A DNA stretch of 64,000 bases from an uncultured Flavobacteriales bacterium (GTDB taxonomy: Bacteria; Bacteroidota; Bacteroidia; Flavobacteriales_D; CAJJDF01). The translations under genes were made by a program, and so were the position numbers. Location of the stretch: assembly GCA_905182785.1 (NCBI GenBank), contig CAJJDF010000036.1, positions 1-64,000 of the forward strand, read 5' to 3'. A model generated the notes under the pieces. That model was not told where the DNA came from. It did no database searches and saw only the letters and a list, made by a program, of their open reading frames with translations. Shown here piece after piece: positions 56,496 to 64,000 of the stretch. Each line of letters starts with the position of its first letter. Within the stretch, counting starts at the first letter, position 1.

Positions 56496-56503
56496 CAAAA
56501 ATA
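56496..56503 (-). promoter_or_regulatory. -7 promoter element of the tatC operon
   Basis: Minus-strand TATTTTTG matches TAnnTTTG and lies 6 bases before the tatC ATG, implying a leaderless or nearly leaderless mRNA. Confidence 0.45.
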
Positions 56504-56571
56504 AAACATATTTTGATTTTTTAACTATTAACTTATGAATAGAATAAATTTCATATCTTTTATTTGTTTTT

Positions 56572-56603
56572 TTTGATATGCCGAATAAGTTATTTTATAT
56601 TTA
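56572..56603 (+). promoter_or_regulatory. Promoter of recQ (-33 and -7)
   Basis: TTTG (56572-56575) and TATATTTA (56596-56603) are 20 bases apart; only the last base of the -7 element departs from TAnnTTTG. The recQ ATG is 27 bases downstream. Confidence 0.5.
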
Positions 56604-56630
56604 GATAACCAAAAAAATGAAAAAGGCATT

Positions 56631-58814
56631 ATGTCTATATCTACCAAGATTGACCTGAAAGAAAGATTAAAATTTTATTTTGGATTTGATAAATTCAAAG
56701 GAGAGCAAGAAGAAATAATTAAAAGTGTGTTAGGTAAGAAAGACACCTTTGTAATTATGCCCACAGGAGGAGGAAAATCGATGTGTTATCAACTCCCGGC
56801 CTTAATTCAAGGAGGGACAGCAGTCATAGTATCTCCACTTATTGCTTTGATGAAAAATCAAGTGGATGCCATTAGGCAATTCTGCCAAGATGATTCCATT
56901 GCACATTTTTTAAACTCATCCCTTAATAAAGGGGATGTGCAAAGAGTAAAAGATGATGTGACTGCAGGAAAAACAAAACTATTATATGTTGCTCCAGAAT
57001 CTTTAACAAAACAAGAGTATATAGATTTTTTAAGAGAATCGGGTGTGTCTTTTTTCGCAATAGATGAAGCGCATTGTATTTCGGAGTGGGGACACGATTT
57101 TAGACCTGAATATAGAAGACTAAAGGAAATAATGTCTGCTATAGCTGATGTTCCTGTAATGGCTTTAACTGCAACTGCTACACCAAAAGTACAGATAGAT
57201 ATTCAGAAAACATTGGGCATGAAAGATGCCAATGTTTTTAAATCTTCTTTTAATAGAGGAAATCTTTACTATGAGGTAAGACCAAAACAAAATGTTGAAA
57301 AACAAATTGTACAATATGTAAAACAACACGAAGGTAAATCTGGAATAATATACTGCTTGAGTAGAAAAATGGTAGAGAAATTTGCCGAGTTATTACAAGT
57401 AAACGGTATCAAAGCATTGCCTTATCATGCAGGTTTAGATTCCAAAACTAGAGCAAAACATCAAGATATGTTCTTGATGGAAGATGCAGATGTTATAGTT
57501 GCAACCATTGCTTTTGGAATGGGAATAGATAAGCCAGATGTGAGGTTTGTAATTCACCATGATATTCCAAAAAGTATAGAGGGTTTTTACCAAGAAACTG
57601 GGAGAGCTGGAAGGGATGGAGGAGAGGGGAATTGTATTTCTTTTTATAGTTATAAAGATGTAGAGAAATTAGAGAAGTTCCTACAAGGAAAAGCTGTATC
57701 AGAACAAGAAATAGGGAGACAATTGTTAAATGATATAGTTTCATTTTCTGAGACTTCTGTATGTAGAAGAAAATTTATTCTACATTATTTTGGAGAAGAT
57801 TATGATGTAAAAGCGTGTGATGAAAAGTGTGATAATTGTGCTAATCCTAAAGAGAAATTTGAAGGAAAAGAATTAGTGCAAAAACTATTAAAAACAGTAT
57901 TAGCTTTAAACCAAAAACACAAATCAAATCACATTGCAGATGTAGTTGCAGGACAATTAAACAATGAAATAACTAATTACAAACACAATCATTTGGAGGT
58001 GTTTGGGATCGGGAAAGATAGAGATACAAACTCCTGGAATTCAATAATTAGACAAGCCGTACTTCAAGAGTTTATCCGTAAAGAAGTTGAGTCTTATGGG
58101 ATAATAAAAGTAACTCAAAAAGGACAAGATTTTTTAAAAAACCCAAAGTCCGTTTCTTTTTTCAAAGAAAGAGATTACAGTGATTTATCTGGACCAATTA
58201 TACAAGATTCTAAAAACACGGTGGTAGATGAAAACTTATTCGTTTTACTAAAAGAGCTTACAAAACAAGTCTCTAAAGAAAAACAAATCCCACCTTTTGC
58301 GATATTCCAACAGCCATCCTTACAAGAAATGTGTTTGTATTATCCATTAACAATGGAGGAACTAAAAAACATCAGTGGAGTAGGTAATGGGAAAGCTAAG
58401 AGATTTGGGCAGCCTTTCTTGGATATTATTGCTAAATACGTAAATGAAAATGACATTGAAAGACCTTCAGATTTTGTTGTGAAATCAGTTGCTAATAAAT
58501 CTGCTCTCAAGATTCATATCATTACTAGTATTGATAAAAAAAGTAATTTAGAAGATATTGCTAGTCAAAACAACATAAAATTTAATGAATTAATCACTGA
58601 GATTGAAACCATTGTGAATTCAGGAACCAAAATCAATTTGAATTATTTCATTGATGAAATGTTAGGAGAAGAAGAGCAAGAAGAAATATTTGATTACTTT
58701 ATGGAGGCAGAATCGGACTCTATAGATGCAGCTTATGAAGAGTTTGAAGAAGAATACGAAGAAGAAGAATTGAGGTTGATGAGAATTAAATTCTTATCGG
58801 AAGTAGCTAATTAA
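56631..58814 (+). CDS. recQ: ATP-dependent DNA helicase RecQ
   Basis: The 727-residue 3'-5' helicase acts in recombination and fork repair. Walker A MPTGGGKS is at 43-50, the DEAH box at 145-148 (FAIDEAHCISEWGHDFRPEY), and helicase motif VI QETGRAGRDG is present. The four zinc-binding cysteines follow (CRRKFI and CDEKCDNC), then the winged helix (RQC, about 430-510) and an HRDC domain (about 530-615), and an acidic tail (about 680-727). The long form is typical for Bacteroidota. Confidence 0.96.
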   Translation: MSISTKIDLKERLKFYFGFDKFKGEQEEIIKSVLGKKDTFVIMPTGGGKSMCYQLPALIQGGTAVIVSPLIALMKNQVDAIRQFCQDDSIAHFLNSSLNKGDVQRVKDDVTAGKTKLLYVAPESLTKQEYIDFLRESGVSFFAIDEAHCISEWGHDFRPEYRRLKEIMSAIADVPVMALTATATPKVQIDIQKTLGMKDANVFKSSFNRGNLYYEVRPKQNVEKQIVQYVKQHEGKSGIIYCLSRKMVEKFAELLQVNGIKALPYHAGLDSKTRAKHQDMFLMEDADVIVATIAFGMGIDKPDVRFVIHHDIPKSIEGFYQETGRAGRDGGEGNCISFYSYKDVEKLEKFLQGKAVSEQEIGRQLLNDIVSFSETSVCRRKFILHYFGEDYDVKACDEKCDNCANPKEKFEGKELVQKLLKTVLALNQKHKSNHIADVVAGQLNNEITNYKHNHLEVFGIGKDRDTNSWNSIIRQAVLQEFIRKEVESYGIIKVTQKGQDFLKNPKSVSFFKERDYSDLSGPIIQDSKNTVVDENLFVLLKELTKQVSKEKQIPPFAIFQQPSLQEMCLYYPLTMEELKNISGVGNGKAKRFGQPFLDIIAKYVNENDIERPSDFVVKSVANKSALKIHIITSIDKKSNLEDIASQNNIKFNELITEIETIVNSGTKINLNYFIDEMLGEEEQEEIFDYFMEAESDSIDAAYEEFEEEYEEEELRLMRIKFLSEVAN

Positions 58815-58844
58815 TAGAAAAAAACAGTTATATATAATAATTCA

Positions 58845-60932
58845 ATGAAGGAAACAGTTGCAGAAAAGAAAATTGTGAAGAAAGAAATCCCTAAAAAAAC
58901 GCTTTTAAAAGCTTATGAGTTAATGTGCACTGCCATCTCTATGACAGAGTTGTTTGAAGAGAATAAAGCGGTCACAAGTAAATATGTACACGCAACCTCT
59001 AGAGGACATGAAGCAATTCAATTAGCAGTTTCTATGCAATTGAAACCTTGCGATTATGTTACTCCTTATTACAGGGATGATTCTATTTTACTTGGAATTG
59101 GAATGAAACCGTATGATTTAATGTTGCAATTGTTGGGAAAAAGAGACGATCCATTTTCAGGAGGAAGAACTTATTATTCTCACCCCAGTTTAAAAGATGA
59201 TGACAAACCAAAAATTCCTCACCAATCTTCAGCAACAGGAATGCAAGCTATTCCTGCAACAGGATTGGCAATGGGAATTCAATATTTAGAAAATCAAAAA
59301 TTAAATAAAAATGACGACAAAGCGATTGTAGTTTGTTCATTAGGTGATGCTTGTATTACAGAAGGAGAAGTTTCTGAAGCTTTTCATATGGCTGCTTTGA
59401 AACAATTGCCAATTATATTTTTGGTGCAAGATAACGAATGGGATATTTCTGCTCATGCGAGTGAAATAAGAACAGGAAATGCCTATGATTATGCTCAAGG
59501 TTTCCCTGGATTAGAAGCAATCACTATTGACGGAACCGATTTTATGAATTCGTATTCCGTTTTGGAAGAAACGATAGAAAAAGTAAGAACAGAAAGAAGA
59601 CCTTTTTTGATTCATGCAGAAGTTCCTTTATTAAATCATCATACTTCTGGAGTGAGAATGGAATGGTATAGAGATGATTTGAAAGAACAGAGAAAAAGAG
59701 ATCCTTTCCCAAAACTTAAAGCTCAATTAAAAGAAAATGGAATTGGCATTGCAGATTTAATAAATCTAGAAGCAAAAGCAAAGAAAACTGTAGAAGAGGA
59801 TTACCAATTAGCTTTAAAACAAGAAGAACCAAGACCAGAAGATTTATTTACACATGACTTTGCTCCAACTCCAATAACGGAGGAAAAAGGAGAAAGAGAG
59901 CCCAAAGGAAAAGAAGCAACTGTAATGGTAGACAGTGCCTTGTTTGCAGTTCAAGAATTGATGGCAAAACATCCAGAGTGTTTACTTTACGGACAAGATG
60001 TAGGAGCAAGGCTTGGTGGAGTATTTAGAGAAGCGGCTACATTGGCACAAAAATTTGGAGACGACAGAGTATTTAATACGCCAATACAAGAAGCATTTAT
60101 TATAGGAAGTACAGTAGGAATGTCTGCTGCTGGTACAAAACCAATTGTAGAAGTACAATTTGCCGATTACATTTGGCCTGGACTAAATCAATTATTTACA
60201 GAAGTAAGCCGATCTTGTTATTTATCGAATGGAAAATGGCCAGTGAGTTCTATTTTAAGAGTTCCAATTGGAGCTTACGGAAGTGGAGGTCCTTACCATT
60301 CATCTAGTGTAGAATCTGTTTTAGCAAACATTAGAGGAATAAAAATAGCTTACCCAAGTACAGGAGCTGATTTGAAAGGATTGATGAAAGCAGCTTATTA
60401 CGATCCAAATCCTTGTGTGATGCTAGAACACAAAGGATTGTATTGGAGTAAAATAAAAGGTACAGAAGGAGCAAAAACAATAGAACCAGATGAAGATTAC
60501 ATTATTCCTTTTGGAAAAGGAAGAGTAGTTCTTGAAGCAGGAAAAAAAGAACTAGAAAGTGGAAACTCAATGGCTATTATTACTTATGGAATGGGGGTTT
60601 ATTGGGCTACTGAAGCAGCAAAAAAACACAAAGGAAAAGTAGAAATAATTGACCTAAGAACAATTTATCCATTGGATGAAGAATTGGTGATTTCTACAGC
60701 TAAAAAACATGGGAAATGTATTGTTGTTACTGAAGAACCCAAAGGAAATGGCTTTTCTCATAGGATAGCTTCATTTATTACAACAAATTGTTTCAAATAT
60801 TTAGATGCTCCAGTAGAAGTAATTGGTTCAGAAAATATGCCTGCAATTCCATTAAATTCTATCTTAGAGGCGACTATGATTCCTAATGCAAATAAAGTTT
60901 CTGAAGCGATAAAATCAATGTTAAGCTATTAA
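58845..60932 (+). CDS. Fused alpha-beta 2-oxoacid dehydrogenase E1 (branched-chain or related)
   Basis: The 695-residue chain joins the thiamine-dependent E1 alpha and beta subunits. The alpha part (about 15-350) has SRGHEAIQLAVSMQ, YYRDDSILLGIGM and the TPP-binding segment SLGDACITEGEVSEAFHMAALKQLP (GDA...E). The beta part (about 365-695) has LYGQDVGARLGGVFREA, NTPIQEAF and the C-terminal transketolase domain. The sequence is closer to branched-chain 2-oxoacid dehydrogenase E1 than to E. coli-type pyruvate dehydrogenase. E2 and E3 are not in the window. It follows recQ by 30 bases, with no clear promoter. Confidence 0.9.
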   Translation: MKETVAEKKIVKKEIPKKTLLKAYELMCTAISMTELFEENKAVTSKYVHATSRGHEAIQLAVSMQLKPCDYVTPYYRDDSILLGIGMKPYDLMLQLLGKRDDPFSGGRTYYSHPSLKDDDKPKIPHQSSATGMQAIPATGLAMGIQYLENQKLNKNDDKAIVVCSLGDACITEGEVSEAFHMAALKQLPIIFLVQDNEWDISAHASEIRTGNAYDYAQGFPGLEAITIDGTDFMNSYSVLEETIEKVRTERRPFLIHAEVPLLNHHTSGVRMEWYRDDLKEQRKRDPFPKLKAQLKENGIGIADLINLEAKAKKTVEEDYQLALKQEEPRPEDLFTHDFAPTPITEEKGEREPKGKEATVMVDSALFAVQELMAKHPECLLYGQDVGARLGGVFREAATLAQKFGDDRVFNTPIQEAFIIGSTVGMSAAGTKPIVEVQFADYIWPGLNQLFTEVSRSCYLSNGKWPVSSILRVPIGAYGSGGPYHSSSVESVLANIRGIKIAYPSTGADLKGLMKAAYYDPNPCVMLEHKGLYWSKIKGTEGAKTIEPDEDYIIPFGKGRVVLEAGKKELESGNSMAIITYGMGVYWATEAAKKHKGKVEIIDLRTIYPLDEELVISTAKKHGKCIVVTEEPKGNGFSHRIASFITTNCFKYLDAPVEVIGSENMPAIPLNSILEATMIPNANKVSEAIKSMLSY

Positions 60933-60987
60933 CAATACATAGTTAAGAATACATTTCAAAACACTAATCTTCAAGTGATATTACTAC

Positions 60988-60995
60988 TATATTTG
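60988..60995 (+). promoter_or_regulatory. -7 promoter element of the unknown gene at 61016
   Basis: TATATTTG matches TAnnTTTG and lies 20 bases before the ATG at 61016. Confidence 0.45.
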
Positions 60996-61015
60996 AATTA
61001 TTACTTTATACAATT

Positions 61016-61558
61016 ATGTTAAGAACAATTTTTAAAAAGAAGGTAAATGAAGATAAACTTGCAAACGTGCTTATTAATTCACTTTTGCATGCAATGGAAG
61101 TTGGCTTCAAGGATATTTCTGAGTTAATAAATAATGACAGAGATTTTGTCATTCAACCCAATATTAAAGAATCAGATTACGACAGATTTTTGTTAATTCT
61201 CTTTGTTGGGAATCTTAAAATAATGGAAAGTAGACTTAATGGCGACCAACCAGATAGGTTAAAAGAATTATTGATAGATAAATTTTCTAATCTTTATGAT
61301 TTGAAAGTAGTAGAAACAAAACGCCATATTAAAGAATACGCGACTTACATGGGAAGGATTAATTATCCTTCCAAAAATGTATTGTATGCCATGTCAAAAG
61401 CAGTTTTTCATAAGTACAATTTAGCCTCTTATCAGGAAGAATATTTTAGAGATTTAAATTCTCCAAACCCTAAGTTCCTAAAACGATTGAATAAAATTGT
61501 AGAGAATTTTATTTGGGATTGGGATTACTTTTTATCTAAGTACAATTTTGTGAGTTAA
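61016..61558 (+). CDS. Unknown protein
   Basis: The 180-residue soluble protein has no recognised domain. It appears mostly helical, with a Lys-rich N terminus and a C terminus rich in Trp and Phe (VENFIWDWDYFLSKYNF). It has its own promoter box and no operon partner. The middle segment FLLILFVGNLKIMESRLNGDQPDRLKELLIDKF could be an amphipathic helix pair. No function is proposed. Confidence 0.65.
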   Translation: MLRTIFKKKVNEDKLANVLINSLLHAMEVGFKDISELINNDRDFVIQPNIKESDYDRFLLILFVGNLKIMESRLNGDQPDRLKELLIDKFSNLYDLKVVETKRHIKEYATYMGRINYPSKNVLYAMSKAVFHKYNLASYQEEYFRDLNSPNPKFLKRLNKIVENFIWDWDYFLSKYNFVS

Positions 61559-61660
61559 ATCAAACGAAAGTTAAATTTATCCAAATAATGAACTGTAATT
61601 TCATTTCTTTTGTTGAGAATAGAAATTTTTAGTAGTTGTATTACAGAGTATTAAAATAAA

Positions 61661-62851
61661 TTACAGCTCTTTAGCTAATTTTTTTCCCATACTCATGCAT
61701 CCTTGTAATAAGTAACCGCCAGTGGGAGCATCCCAGTCTAGCATTTCTCCTATTACATAATGATTGGGTAATTCTTTCAACTCAAAATTATCGGTTATAG
61801 CATCCAAAGGAATTCCTCCTACTGTTGAGATGGCTTTGTCTATTTCTTCCAATTCTAAAACTTTTATTGGTAAGTTTTTTATGTGTTTGGCTAAGAAATG
61901 AGAATCCATAAACTCCTCTTTGTCACAACTTCTCTTTATCAAATCAAACATAGGTTTGGATAACTTCAGTTGCCATATCAAATGCTCACTCCAGGAGTTC
62001 TTTTTCTTAGAACTGTGCATCTTTCTTAGTAAAGACTCTATAGATGTAGTTGGTTTTAAATCTATAAATATTTTAGCATCTCCAAATTCATCTAATTCTT
62101 TTCTTATTGCTGGGCTCAAAGCATACACAGCACTTCCTTCTAGTCCTTTTTTTGTGATGATTACATCTCCTTTTTTGGATAAATCACCACAAGAAATTGA
62201 AATTCCTTTCAGTGGAAGGCCTTCATTTTGATTAGCAAATTTCTCTTTCCATTTCACTTCCACGCCACAATTGGAGGGAGAAAACGGAATGGTTTTAATT
62301 CCTTTTTCTTCAAAGTGGGAAAGCCAAGAACCATCAGATCCAGTAATTTTCCAACTTGCACCTCCCAGTGCAAAGACTACTTTATCGGCTTTAATGATTG
62401 TTTCTCCTTCTGGCGTATCAAATTTCAACCCTTCTTCGGCAAATCCTTGCCAAGTATGGTTGTATTTAATAACAACCTTGTTTGCAGTCAATTTATCTTC
62501 AAATGCTTTTAAAACCTGAATAGGTTTAATTGGTTTTACAGGAAAAATACGCTTGCTACTTCCCGCGTAAGTTTCTATTCCTTCCTTTTTTAACCAATCA
62601 ATAAAATCTTGGTTTGTAAATTCATCCAAACTATTAAAAATAGGAGCAGAGGCAATGTATTTGGATTTCATTTCTTTTATTTCACTGGCGTGAGTTAAGT
62701 TAAATCCTCCTTTTCCTGCTACCAAAAACTTACGTCCCAAACCTTTGTTGCGTTCATAAATGGTTACATCATATTTAGATGTATCTAACTCACAAGCAAA
62801 TATTAAAGCTGCCGAACCTCCACCAATTATTGCAATACTTTGTTTTCCCAT
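61661..62851 (-). CDS. HI0933/BaiN-type flavoprotein (NAD(P)/FAD-dependent oxidoreductase)
   Basis: The 396-residue protein has the N-terminal dinucleotide-binding motif IIGGGSAALIFACEL, the family-typical KFLVAGKGGFNLTHAS, and a C-terminal FAD segment TGGYLLQGCMSMGKKLA. It belongs to the HI0933-like flavoproteins (BaiN/RdsA clade). Activity is unknown; the clade includes enzymes acting on unsaturated steroid or other substrates and a ribosome-assembly linked member. Its ATG overlaps the last base of the upstream deformylase stop codon, showing translational coupling. Confidence 0.88.
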   Translation of the reverse strand: MGKQSIAIIGGGSAALIFACELDTSKYDVTIYERNKGLGRKFLVAGKGGFNLTHASEIKEMKSKYIASAPIFNSLDEFTNQDFIDWLKKEGIETYAGSSKRIFPVKPIKPIQVLKAFEDKLTANKVVIKYNHTWQGFAEEGLKFDTPEGETIIKADKVVFALGGASWKITGSDGSWLSHFEEKGIKTIPFSPSNCGVEVKWKEKFANQNEGLPLKGISISCGDLSKKGDVIITKKGLEGSAVYALSPAIRKELDEFGDAKIFIDLKPTTSIESLLRKMHSSKKKNSWSEHLIWQLKLSKPMFDLIKRSCDKEEFMDSHFLAKHIKNLPIKVLELEEIDKAISTVGGIPLDAITDNFELKELPNHYVIGEMLDWDAPTGGYLLQGCMSMGKKLAKEL

Positions 62852-63516
62852 TACTTTTGTTTTTCTTTTCTCAATCGTTCTTCTGCTTCCTCAATCTCAA
62901 TATCCAGATGATCGGTAAATAAAATTCCGTTCAAATGATCTATTTCATGCTGAAAAATGACAGCTGTAAATGCCTCAATCATTTCTATTTCGTGTGTTCC
63001 ATCTAGTTTTTCGTATTCCAATAAAATCGCATAAGCTCTATTCTTGGTTGTGTCCATTTTATCTGGAATAGAAAGACACCCTTCTAAACAAAACTGAGTC
63101 TTTTTAGAATATTGTTTTATTGTAGGATTAATATAAGTTTCGAAAGGAAAACCCTCTTTGTCATACCTTTGCACTACAATCATGTTTTTAAGAATCCCTA
63201 CTTGTGGTGCCGCAATTCCTACTCCAGCATGGGCAGGATCTTGTACTGTAGAAAGTAACCTTTGCGACAATAGTTTTGTCGTCTCTAAGTCTTTATTCAG
63301 ATTAATGCGATTACTTTTCGTTCGCAATAAAATAGAATCTTGCTTATTGGTAATTAAAAAAATACGCATTGGATCATCTGATTTCCCAGTATTGATTAAC
63401 TCCTTTTGTGAATTTGTATAGTTATTATACTCCCAACTGATGTCATTTGCTTTTTTCTGAGTTACACAAGAAAAAACAAGCAGGAGGGAAGTGCAAGAAA
63501 TTAAGAAAAGTCTCAT
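62851..63516 (-). CDS. Peptide deformylase with lipoprotein signal peptide
   Basis: The 221-residue protein has all three deformylase motifs: GVGIAAPQ (98-105), EGCLSIP with Cys147, and HEIDH with His190, Glu191 and His194. A metal-binding active site is thus intact. However, it begins with a hydrophobic signal sequence and lipobox LVFSC (Cys17), followed by a linker (about 20-45), so the enzyme is predicted to be lipidated and exported. Normal Def is cytoplasmic and acts on nascent chains, so its substrate there is unclear. It is coupled to the downstream flavoprotein gene. The housekeeping def gene must lie elsewhere. A second start further in that omits the signal is not apparent. Confidence 0.85.
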   Translation of the reverse strand: MRLFLISCTSLLLVFSCVTQKKANDISWEYNNYTNSQKELINTGKSDDPMRIFLITNKQDSILLRTKSNRINLNKDLETTKLLSQRLLSTVQDPAHAGVGIAAPQVGILKNMIVVQRYDKEGFPFETYINPTIKQYSKKTQFCLEGCLSIPDKMDTTKNRAYAILLEYEKLDGTHEIEMIEAFTAVIFQHEIDHLNGILFTDHLDIEIEEAEERLRKEKQK

Positions 63517-63763
63517 TGTGGTTTTGTTTGATGCGAAGATAAGGAAAAGTTTGTTCTACACCTTATGTGGGAGTAAAAACGGAATTAAAACAACTTTGTT
63601 GAATCCAATTAAAAACAAACGGACTGCACTTTTTCCTGATAAGGAATATTTTAATTTAGGAACAGATAATTCAATTACAATAAACCCTAAAAATAAGATT
63701 ATCAACAGTAGTGTTGCAAATAATTACAACACAGTTACCTTGGGCTGCTAAAACGATGATGAG
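63517..63763. other. Intergenic region upstream of the deformylase
   Basis: No gene is supported; a plus-strand open frame crosses it but overlaps the deformylase gene and its translation resembles nothing. It should hold the deformylase promoter, but no exact TAnnTTTG element was found on the minus strand. Confidence 0.35.
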
Positions 63764-63894
63764 GCATAACGGTTAGCATATGAAAAGTAGGTGCTTTATA
63801 AGCATCAAACTTTCGGTTAAACACGAACTATCGTACGAGCCACAAGCTTTGATTTCATGACTGTTTCGCCTATTTTTTATATGCAGTGTTGGCA
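63764..63894 (-). repeat. attC-like palindromic element (integron-cassette-type recombination site)
   Basis: The 131-base element has inverted ends: GCATAAC (63764-63770) and GTTGGCA (63888-63894) as outer boxes, with inner boxes AGCATAT (63775-63781) and ATATGCA (63879-63885). A 19-base imperfect stem (63775-63793 with 63867-63885; one mismatch, three G-T pairs) follows, and a second short stem (ATCAAA 63804-63809 with TTTGAT 63848-63853) lies inside. The layout R-L-stem-L-R and the length fit attC sites. The boxes depart from the classic RYYYAAC/GTTRRRY consensus, so this is likely but not certain. It begins 15 bases after the stop of the YwqK-like gene. Confidence 0.5.
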
Positions 63895-63909
63895 AATCGT
63901 TTTATCATA

Positions 63910-64000
63910 TTAAAAATTTTCCGTTTTTATAAATTTTCCGTTTTCATCATAGTATTTCCATTCACCAGTTGGTTCTCTATTTTCATATTTTCCAATGACT
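63910..64000 (-). CDS. Partial YwqK/MORN-like repeat protein (3' end only)
   Basis: The minus strand reads, in the frame from 63999 to the stop at 63910-63912, 29 residues: VIGKYENREPTGEWKYYDENG and then KFIKTENF. This is the Gly-Trp-Tyr repeat of YwqK-type (toxin_YwqK/MORN-like) proteins, G-x-W-K-Y-Y-D-E-N-G. The 5' part lies outside the window. The gene sits directly beside the attC-like element, in the position of a cassette gene. Confidence 0.7.
   Translation of the reverse strand, partial: VIGKYENREPTGEWKYYDENGKFIKTENF

Noticed and set aside
56915-56938. Inverted repeat CATCCC...GGGATG within recQ
   Set aside because: It lies inside a well-conserved coding segment and is best explained by codon content.
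63491-63751. Plus-strand open frame of 86 codons overlapping the deformylase start
   Set aside because: It overlaps the 5' end of a well-supported gene, has no promoter box, and its translation shows no domain, signal or repeat.
1-64000. tRNA, rRNA, CRISPR or insertion-sequence features
   Set aside because: No transposase frame, no regularly spaced repeats, and no tRNA or rRNA signature was noticed in either strand; a tRNA scan was not possible.

Overview
The window is a stretch of AT-rich chromosome from a member of the Bacteroidota, most likely the Flavobacteriales or a close relative. Several independent signs agree. Three secreted proteins carry type IX secretion C-terminal sorting domains. 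Genes lack Shine-Dalgarno sequences, and many are preceded by the Bacteroidota promoter element TAnnTTTG. Families largely confined to the phylum are present (DUF4293, DUF2452, DUF5606, DUF5686). Rho carries a long Asn/Lys-rich insertion, and the DksA-like protein and DnaX lack the usual zinc-binding cysteines. No rRNA, tRNA, CRISPR array, insertion sequence or prophage was seen.

Layout. 1-4.7 kb: S1-domain protein and TerC (minus-strand operon with a palindromic operator), HtrA protease, cold-shock protein and a PAS/LuxR-type regulator. 4.9-10.8 kb: ileS, dksA-like, lspA, antiporter. 11-15 kb: DMT exporter, DUF4293, rho, DUF4199-like protein. 15.1-18.5 kb: two tandem LamG/T9SS surface proteins and a broken third copy. 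18.6-24 kb: minus-strand operon icmF-tpx-unknown-rlmA. 24.4-30.6 kb: transglycosylase-like protein, Smr protein, T9SS protein, aspartate kinase, ABC-F ATPase. 30.8-38.5 kb: a degenerate CDP-alcohol phosphotransferase-like protein, outer-membrane proteins, GH25 lysozyme, TatD, thioredoxin, ChrA and small lineage-specific genes. 38.8-44.9 kb: SDR, dnaX, then a Crp-type regulator followed by a quinone oxidoreductase, a lipoprotein DJ-1 protein and HchA. 44.9-51.9 kb: HU, rhomboid, class IV aminotransferase, YqgE, thioredoxin, lipoprotein, holA, recN, esterase. 52-56.5 kb: DUF5606 and the envelope operon tatC-DUF5686-lptB. 56.6-63.5 kb: recQ, fused 2-oxoacid dehydrogenase E1, an unknown protein, HI0933-type flavoprotein and a peptide deformylase with a lipoprotein signal. 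63.7-64 kb: an attC-like palindromic element directly behind the end of a YwqK-like repeat gene that runs off the window.

Most of the window is housekeeping sequence. The parts that deserve attention are the attC-like cassette end at the right edge, the lipoprotein deformylase, the two-compartment DJ-1/HchA cluster with an operator-like repeat, the catalytically degenerate CDP-alcohol phosphotransferase-like protein, the LamG locus with its broken copy, and a set of genes whose promoters sit so close to the start codon that the mRNAs should be leaderless or nearly so. All functional calls come from reading motifs by eye; no database search was run.
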